Assembly (NCBI RefSeq): GCF_020982545.1
Contig: NZ_JAJKLK010000031.1
Span: forward strand, 62,001 to 126,000
Reading direction: 5' to 3'
From: Streptomyces sp. MNU76
Lineage (GTDB): Bacteria; Actinomycetota; Actinomycetes; Streptomycetales; Streptomycetaceae
DNA length: 64,000 nt
Made by a program: the position numbers and the translations under genes. A model generated the notes under the pieces. That model was given only the letters and a program-made list of their open reading frames with translations, was not told where the DNA came from and did not search any database. Below are positions 58,024-64,000 of this stretch, one piece after another; the first letter of the stretch is position 1, and the number at the start of each line of letters is the position of its first letter.

Positions 58024-61000
58024 GTGCCTGCGGGCTTATTGCGGTTCATCGTGCTGCGAGCGTGGGCGTATCGCGCCCTTCTCGGCGCCGTGCTGATGAC
58101 CGTGCTGCTGACCACGGCCGTCCTGGCCGCGCTCACCGCCTACTCGGGCGCGATAGGCGACGCGGCGCTGCGGCGGTCGCTCGCGGAGCAGCGCACCGCC
58201 GCCGAGGCCGCTCTGGTGCTCAAGGCCGACGTGCCGGCCGACGAGCGGCAGGCGGCCGACGACGCCGTACGGGCGGGGGCCCGCACCGTCTTCGACGGGC
58301 TGCCCGTGCGGGTGCGCACGCTGCTGCGGTCCGGGTCTTACGCCCTGCCCGGGGAGCTGCGGCCGCCCGCCGAGCGGGGCGGGAACCCGGACCTCACGTA
58401 CTTCGCGGCCCTGGACCGCGGCCAGGTGCGGACCGTGGCCGGGCGGCTCCCCCGCGAGACGGTCGCCTCGGGGCCCGTCGAGGTCGCCCTGCCGCAGAGC
58501 GCCGCCCGGCGGCTCGGGGTGGCCCCCGGCACCCGGCTGACCGTCGACGACCAGCTGGACGGCCCGGCGGTGCCCGTGGTGATCACCGGCGTGTACCGGC
58601 CGACGGACGTCCGGGCCCCCTACTGGCAGCTGGACGACCTGGGCGGGCGCGGGGTGAAGGCGTCGAGCTACACGACGTACGGGCCCCTGCTCACCGCCGC
58701 GGGCGTGCCGACGTCGGGCAGGGTGAGCGTCGGCGCGTCGGGCTGGCTGGTCTCGGCCGACTACTCCGCGCTGACGACGGACCGGATCGGCCCGCTGCGC
58801 GAGGCCGCCCGCTCGGGCAACGCGCAGCTGCGCAAGCACCCCGCGCTCAGCAGCGCCACGACGGCGGACACCGCGCTGCCCGAGGTGCTGGACCGCGTCG
58901 AACGCTCCCTGCTCGTCACACGGGCCGGCATGCTGATCATCGCCGGGCAGCTCGCCCTGCTCGCCGCCTGCGCCCTGTTGCTGGTCGCACGGCTGCTCGA
59001 CTCCGACCGCACGGGCGAGACCCGGTTGCTGCGTGCGCGCGGGGCCACCCGGGCACGGCTGGCGGGCCTGGCCGCGCTGGAGGCCCTGCTGATCGCCGCG
59101 CCGGCGGTGGTGCTGGCGCCGTTGCTGTCGGGACCGTTGACGCGGCTGCTGGCCGCGCAGGGCGCGCTGGGCCGGACCGGGGTACGCGTCGACGTGCCCG
59201 CCGGGGGCCGACCCGAGGTGTGGGCGGTCGCCGCGGCCGTGGCCGGGCTGTGCGCGCTGGCGGTGGCCGTCCCGGCGTGGCGGGCGACGCTCGCGGGCAC
59301 CGTCTCGGTGCGGGCGGGAGCGCTGTCCGCACCGCTGCGCGCCGGGGCGGACGTCGGGCTGCTGGCCGTGGCCGGTGTCGCCTTCTGGCTGCTCGGCAGC
59401 CAGGACTCCGGTGCCGTCACCGCCGACCGCGACGGGGTCCTCGGTGTCGACCCGCTGCTGGTGGTGGCGCCCGCCCTGGTGCTGTTCGCCGGAACGGTTC
59501 TGGTGCTGCGGCTGCTGCCCCTGCTGGCGCGGGCCGGCGAGCGGCTGCTGACCCGTGGGCACGGGCTGACCGCGGCCATGGTCGGCTGGCAGTTCAGCCG
59601 TCGGCCGATGCGCGGGGCCGGTCCGGTCCTGCTCCTGGTCATCTCCGTGGCGCTGGGCGTGGTGGCGATCGGGCAGCACGCGTCCTGGCTCCGTTCCCAG
59701 GCCGACCAGGCCGACTTCCGCGCGGGCGCCGAGGTGCGCGTCGTGGCCTCCGGGGGCGGTGTCGTCGGCCGGACGGACGTCTACGCCGGCCTCCCGCACG
59801 TGGACGCGGTCGCCCCCGCGGCCCGGGGCACGATGTCGCTGTCCGGCAGCCGCAAGGCGACCGTCGTGGCGCTGAACACGACAGAGGCCGCCGGGACGGT
59901 GCTGGCGCGGCGCGACCTGTCGGACGGCCCGCTGCTCGCCGGGCTCGCGCCACGCGGCGCCCCCGCGGGCATCGCGATACCCGAGGGCACCACCCGGCTC
60001 ACCCTGGCCGCCGCCCTGCACGGCACCGCGCCGGGGACGGAGGCGGACGTCACGCTCACGGTGCGGGACCGCCACGGAACCTCCTACGACTTGCCGTCCG
60101 GCCATCTTCCTGCCGACGCTCGTGAGCACCGGCTGACCCCGGATCTCGACGGCGCGCGGGGCCCCCTGGCGCTGATCGCGCTCCGGCTGAGCACCTCGCA
60201 GCCGACCGAGCGCCCCGACCGGCACCGCCTGGTCATCGGCGGGCTCACGGCGACAGCGGGCGACGGCGACGTCCGAGAGGTGACCCTGCCGACGAAGTGG
60301 ACGACCGCCGTCGAGGCCGATTCCGGCGCCGCCCCACCCGAGGACGAGGCCCGGCCGACCCTGCCCCGGCTCACGTCGACGGCACCCCTCACCCTCACCT
60401 ACGACACCGGGTACCAGCTGCCCGAACTGATGCCGCCCGCCCTGCCGCTGGAGGTCCGGCTCAAGGTCGTCCAGCCTGCGGCGCCCGAGATCGTCGCGGT
60501 CGCCACCGACCGGTTCCTCGCCGCGTCCGGCGCCCGCGAGGGGCAGCGCGTGGACGTCACGTTCGACGGCCGTACCGTGCCCGTACGCATCGTCCGCACC
60601 GCGAGCGCCCTGCCCACCACGGAAGCCACCACACAGGACGGCGGGGCCCTGTTCGTCGACCTCCGAGCCGTCAACCAGGTGCTGCAGGCCCGCTACGGCA
60701 CCAGCCTGAAGCCCACCGAGTGGTGGCTGGGCACGGACGCGCCCGGGGCCACCGCGGCGGCCGCGCGCGCCCTGCCCGACGTCGATCCCGAGCAGGTGAC
60801 GGTACGCGACGAGTTGGCGGCGAAGCTGCGCGACGACCCGTTCGGGGCGGCCCCGGAAGCGGCGCTGATCGCGGCGGCGGTGGTGACGGTCCTCTTCGCC
60901 TCCCTCGGCTTCGCGGTGAGCGCGGCAGGGGCCATGCGCTCCCGGGACGGCGAGTTCGCCGTGCTGCGCGCCCTCGGGACACCGCGCCGTCGGCTGGCCC

Positions 61001-61272
61001 GGCTGGTCGTCGTGGAACACGGCGTCCTGGTGACCCTGGCGCTGCTGGTCGGCACGGCCCTGGGCACGGTGCTGACGCACGCGTTGGTGCCCCTGGTCGT
61101 CCTGACCGGGCAGGCCACCCGGCCGCTCCCGCCCGTGTCGGTGGAACTCCCGCTCCTGCGGCTGACCGCCCTGCTGGCGGCCCTCGCGGCGGGCCCCGCC
61201 CTCGTGACCGTGGCCCTCGCCCTGCGGCGGGCGAAACCCGTGACGGCTCTTCGGGACGAGGTGACACAGTGA
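58024..61272 (+). CDS. large FtsX-like ABC transporter permease
   Basis: A 1082-residue permease. One membrane helix lies near residues 14-36, then an extracellular domain of about 250 residues and a cluster of helices from about 300. A second large exterior domain spans roughly 560-940, and terminal helices run from about 946, the duplicated FtsX/MacB layout. The start is GTG 58024 with GGGGAAAG upstream. Its stop overlaps the next permease start as GTGA, so the two probably form a heterodimer. The ATPase gene is not in the window. Possible roles are lipoprotein or peptide export, or envelope signalling. Confidence 0.85.
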   Translation: MPAGLLRFIVLRAWAYRALLGAVLMTVLLTTAVLAALTAYSGAIGDAALRRSLAEQRTAAEAALVLKADVPADERQAADDAVRAGARTVFDGLPVRVRTLLRSGSYALPGELRPPAERGGNPDLTYFAALDRGQVRTVAGRLPRETVASGPVEVALPQSAARRLGVAPGTRLTVDDQLDGPAVPVVITGVYRPTDVRAPYWQLDDLGGRGVKASSYTTYGPLLTAAGVPTSGRVSVGASGWLVSADYSALTTDRIGPLREAARSGNAQLRKHPALSSATTADTALPEVLDRVERSLLVTRAGMLIIAGQLALLAACALLLVARLLDSDRTGETRLLRARGATRARLAGLAALEALLIAAPAVVLAPLLSGPLTRLLAAQGALGRTGVRVDVPAGGRPEVWAVAAAVAGLCALAVAVPAWRATLAGTVSVRAGALSAPLRAGADVGLLAVAGVAFWLLGSQDSGAVTADRDGVLGVDPLLVVAPALVLFAGTVLVLRLLPLLARAGERLLTRGHGLTAAMVGWQFSRRPMRGAGPVLLLVISVALGVVAIGQHASWLRSQADQADFRAGAEVRVVASGGGVVGRTDVYAGLPHVDAVAPAARGTMSLSGSRKATVVALNTTEAAGTVLARRDLSDGPLLAGLAPRGAPAGIAIPEGTTRLTLAAALHGTAPGTEADVTLTVRDRHGTSYDLPSGHLPADAREHRLTPDLDGARGPLALIALRLSTSQPTERPDRHRLVIGGLTATAGDGDVREVTLPTKWTTAVEADSGAAPPEDEARPTLPRLTSTAPLTLTYDTGYQLPELMPPALPLEVRLKVVQPAAPEIVAVATDRFLAASGAREGQRVDVTFDGRTVPVRIVRTASALPTTEATTQDGGALFVDLRAVNQVLQARYGTSLKPTEWWLGTDAPGATAAAARALPDVDPEQVTVRDELAAKLRDDPFGAAPEAALIAAAVVTVLFASLGFAVSAAGAMRSRDGEFAVLRALGTPRRRLARLVVVEHGVLVTLALLVGTALGTVLTHALVPLVVLTGQATRPLPPVSVELPLLRLTALLAALAAGPALVTVALALRRAKPVTALRDEVTQ

Positions 61273-64000
61273 ACGCGCGTCCGGTGCCCCCTCGGGACGG
61301 AGAGACCAACGGAGTGCCCGCTCGGGCCGGTGACGCGAACGCGGTGCCTGCTCGGGCCGGTGGCGCGGACGCGGCGCCCGCTCGCGGCGGGGAGGCCAGG
61401 GCCGTGTCACGGCGCGTGCGGGCCGGACTGCGGACCCGGCTCAGGGCCTTCGCCGGTACGTCCGTGGCCCTCGCGCTCCTGGTGGCCGTGACCGCCGTGC
61501 TGGCCGCCGCGTACCCGCGCGCCGTCGACCGCTACGGGGACGCCGGGCTGCGCCGGGCCGTCGAGCAGGCCCTGCCCGACCAGACGACCGTGCAGATGCA
61601 GGTACCGCTGCCCTGGATGGACTCGGTCGAGGAGATAGAGGCCGCCCTGCGCGCCGCACCGCTGACCGAGGCGCGCGCCGAGATCCTCGCCACCGCCGAG
61701 GCGCCGCTGGTCCCCGACCTCGCGCAGTCGTCGTACGGCGTGCGTACCACCGTCGGCCTGGAGGCGTCCGACTCCTGGCTCCCCCAGCCCGCCGGCCGGC
61801 CCGCCCAGGTGGTGCTCGCCGCCCAGCAGGATCTGGGCTCCCACGCCCGGCTCAGCGCGGGCCGGTTGCCGCGCACCACGGGCGCGCCGGTGACCGCGGC
61901 GACCGAGCAGGTCGAGGCCGCCGTCACCGTGGAGACCGCCCGCACCCTCAAGATCCGCGTGGGCTCGGTCATCCACGTACCGGGCTCGGGCCGCGCCCCG
62001 CTCGCCGTCCGGATCACCGGCGTCGTCGTCCCCCGCGCCCCCGAGGGCGCCTACTGGTCGGCCCTGCCGGTGCTGCGCACCCCCGCACTGAGCCGCCGGC
62101 CGGACCTTCCGCCGTCGGAGGTCCACTGGCTCGCCGGCCTGCTCCTCGCCCCCGACGCAGGCCCGGCCCTCCTGGGCACCCCCGGGCGGCCCGAGCGGTA
62201 CTGGCACGTGGCCCCCGACATCGCCACCCTGCGCGGCCACGACCTCGACCGGCTGGCGTCCGCCGTGGCCGCCCTGGAATCGGGGCCGGGAGTGCAACGA
62301 CTGCGGACGGTCGTGGACGACGGCCTGGAGGCCCAGACCAACCTCGACGAGGTTCTCGCGGACCACGCACGGCTCCGGTCGGGGATCGACCCGCTGCTGC
62401 TCCTCGCCGCCGTCGGCACCGGCAGCCTCGCCGTCATCGTCCTCGCCATGGCGGGCGGCGTGGCGGCCGATCGTCGGCGCGCGGAGCTGGCCCTGCTGCG
62501 TGCCCGCGGAGCCTCACTGCCCGGCCTTGCCGCGCGCCTGCTGGCGGAGACGGCGGTGGTGGCGGTGCCCGCCGGCGCCCTCGGACTCACCGCCGCGCTG
62601 CTCGTCCTGCCCGGTGCCCGCACCGCGCCCGCGGTCGTCATCGCCGTCGCCGTCACCCTCTTCGCCTGCCTCGTGCTCCCCGTGCGCGCCGTGGTGGCGC
62701 ACCGCACGGTACGGACGCACGACGGGCGCGAGGACCTCACCGCCGCCCGGCCCTCACGGCGCCGCACGGTGGCGGAACTGACCGTCCTGGTGATCGCCGT
62801 GGGGGCGGTCGCCGCACTGCGCCGCCAGGGATCCGGCAGCACCGGCCTGGTGGCCGCCGCCCCGCTGCTGACGGGCGTCGTCGCGGCTCTGCTGCTGGCC
62901 CGCCTGCACCCCCTGCCGCTCCGTGCACTGAGCAGGGCGGCCGCACGTCTGCGCGGCCTGGTGATTCCGCTGTCGCTGGCCCATGTGGCCCGCGCCCCCG
63001 GCTTCGCCGTGCTGCCGCTGCTCGCCCTGCTCAGCGCCCTGACCACGGCCGCGTTCGGCGGTTCGGTCCTGGCGGGCGTCACGGCGGCCCGCGACCAGGC
63101 CGCCCTCCACGAGGTGGGCGCGGACGGCCGGATCGAGACCACCACCGGTGAACTGCCCCGAAGCCTGCCCGACCGCGTCCGTCGACTCCCCGGCGTACAG
63201 GACATGACGCAAGCGCACGTCACCTACGACGCCAAGCCCGAACAAGGCAGCCGGCTGGTACCCCTGGCCGCCGTGGACCCCGAGGGCTACGCCCGGCTCT
63301 CGCACCGCACGGGCACGGGACCGTTCGACGCGTCTACCCTCCGGCAGGCGGACGCCGGGACGGCGGGCGGCGCCGACCGGCCCCTGCCCGCGCTGGCCTC
63401 GCCCCGCGTGGCCGACGAGTACGGCACCGGCCCCTACGCCGTCCTGCTCCCGGACGGCACCTCCGTCACCGTCCGGATCGCCCAGGTCCGGGAACGCACC
63501 CCGGCCGTGTCCGGTGAGGAGTTCCTGATCGTGGACCGAGCCGGCCTTCCCCGCGGCGAGGCGCGCGCGACGACCCTGCTGCTGACCGGTGACGCCCTCG
63601 ACGGCCGGGCGCTGCGCTCGGCGGCCGACGGCACGGCGGCGACCGTCCGGCTGCGCGCCGAGGAACGCAACCGGCACGTCGACTCACCGCTCCAGTCGGG
63701 CGCGGAACGCCTGTACGGCGTCGCGGTCGCCGCGGGCGCCGGGTACGCGATCCTCGCGCTCGTGCTGACCGTGCTGCGCACCGCGCCCGAACGCGGCGCC
63801 CTGCTCGCCCGGTTGCGCACGATGGGCATGACCCGGTCCCAGGGCCGCCGCCTGCTGATCCTCACGGCCCTCCCACAGGCGTGCCTGGCCGCGGCGGGTG
63901 GCGTACTGACCGGCTGGGTCGCCATCCACCTGCTGGCGCCCGGCGTCGACCTCACGGCGATCGCCCTGGCCTCACCGTCCGCTCCGCACGGGGCCGTGCT
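61269..64000 (+). CDS. second FtsX-like ABC transporter permease (3' end outside window)
   Basis: An open frame from GTG 61269, overlapping the previous stop by four bases, to the window end (910 codons). A cytoplasmic N-terminus of about 45 residues carries four decapeptide repeats. A membrane helix follows near 60-82 (A-G-T-S-V-A-L-A-L-L-V-A-V-T-A-V-L), then an exterior domain and a helix cluster from about 374 with A-E-L-A-L-L-R-A-R-G-A-S, a typical FtsX-family motif. It is paired with the preceding permease. Confidence 0.85.
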   Translation, partial: MNARPVPPRDGETNGVPARAGDANAVPARAGGADAAPARGGEARAVSRRVRAGLRTRLRAFAGTSVALALLVAVTAVLAAAYPRAVDRYGDAGLRRAVEQALPDQTTVQMQVPLPWMDSVEEIEAALRAAPLTEARAEILATAEAPLVPDLAQSSYGVRTTVGLEASDSWLPQPAGRPAQVVLAAQQDLGSHARLSAGRLPRTTGAPVTAATEQVEAAVTVETARTLKIRVGSVIHVPGSGRAPLAVRITGVVVPRAPEGAYWSALPVLRTPALSRRPDLPPSEVHWLAGLLLAPDAGPALLGTPGRPERYWHVAPDIATLRGHDLDRLASAVAALESGPGVQRLRTVVDDGLEAQTNLDEVLADHARLRSGIDPLLLLAAVGTGSLAVIVLAMAGGVAADRRRAELALLRARGASLPGLAARLLAETAVVAVPAGALGLTAALLVLPGARTAPAVVIAVAVTLFACLVLPVRAVVAHRTVRTHDGREDLTAARPSRRRTVAELTVLVIAVGAVAALRRQGSGSTGLVAAAPLLTGVVAALLLARLHPLPLRALSRAAARLRGLVIPLSLAHVARAPGFAVLPLLALLSALTTAAFGGSVLAGVTAARDQAALHEVGADGRIETTTGELPRSLPDRVRRLPGVQDMTQAHVTYDAKPEQGSRLVPLAAVDPEGYARLSHRTGTGPFDASTLRQADAGTAGGADRPLPALASPRVADEYGTGPYAVLLPDGTSVTVRIAQVRERTPAVSGEEFLIVDRAGLPRGEARATTLLLTGDALDGRALRSAADGTAATVRLRAEERNRHVDSPLQSGAERLYGVAVAAGAGYAILALVLTVLRTAPERGALLARLRTMGMTRSQGRRLLILTALPQACLAAAGGVLTGWVAIHLLAPGVDLTAIALASPSAPHGAV
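61284..61403 (+). repeat. four 30-bp coding repeats (decapeptide VPARAGxAxA)
   Basis: Units at 61284, 61314, 61344 and 61374 encode VPPRDGETNG, VPARAGDANA, VPARAGGADA and APARGGEARA. They make a charged, probably disordered cytoplasmic extension at the start of the second permease. Confidence 0.85.

Noticed and set aside
58036..61410. Open frame of more than 1100 codons on the minus strand
   Set aside because: It mirrors the FtsX permease; composition is Gln/Arg/Gly-rich with no hydrophobic pattern.

Overview
The window is chromosomal DNA of a high-GC actinomycete, almost certainly a Streptomyces. It has strong third-position G/C bias, frequent GTG/TTG starts, many 4-nt overlapping gene pairs, lipobox proteins with an apolipoprotein N-acyltransferase, and an extra divergent EF-Tu (tuf3-like). 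The order of ung, lnt and tuf3 recalls, from memory, the SCO13xx segment of S. coelicolor. Both ends cut genes: a cytochrome bd subunit I on the left and an FtsX-type permease on the right.

Layout. (1) 1-8.0 kb is an accessory block with a low-oxygen or dormancy flavour: cydA, a frameshifted oleate hydratase, a GerMN/Gmad2 lipoprotein, an MsiK/UgpC-type ATPase, a small membrane protein and a beta-CASP metallo-beta-lactamase nuclease. It carries repeated GGGCC-N4-GGCCC-like dyads and ends in a narK stub and a wrecked tyrosine recombinase. (2) 8.0-23.4 kb is core-like: a HipA-like/DUF3037 pair, two SDRs in an operon, an orphan peptide-binding lipoprotein, ung, Gfo/Idh oxidoreductase, lnt, serine hydrolase, expansin-like protein and a CPT-like kinase. 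(3) 23.6-36.0 kb is a decayed integrative element in the 3' end of uppP. A 44-bp perfect direct repeat (23607-23650 and 35963-36006) marks both ends, a truncated integrase abuts the left copy, and the intact uppP carries a diverged, apparently element-supplied C-terminal tail. Inside are IS5, IS21, IS256 and IS1182 pieces, a DUF389 protein, a propionyl-CoA-synthetase-like enzyme, a PRC-barrel operon, and broken CPBP, SPFH and NhaA genes. (4) 36.9-42.8 kb holds a Gfo/Idh - PmoA-like - cupin operon behind a LacI-type operator, then an HxlR/thiolase divergent pair and a VTT membrane protein. (5) 43.0-64.0 kb holds tuf3 with a structured leader, an MFS exporter, a DedA protein, a gamma-carbonic anhydrase, an XRE-cupin regulator, a divergent FMN-reductase/TetR pair with twin operators, a MoxR/VWA operon, a universal stress protein and two very large FtsX permeases.

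Several genes outside the island (oleate hydratase, a hexapeptide acyltransferase, a lipoprotein, probably a SnoaL-like gene) are broken by one-base changes in or near G/C tracts. They may be true pseudogenes, but an indel-prone assembly would look the same, so they should be read with that in mind. No tRNA, rRNA or CRISPR array was recognised.
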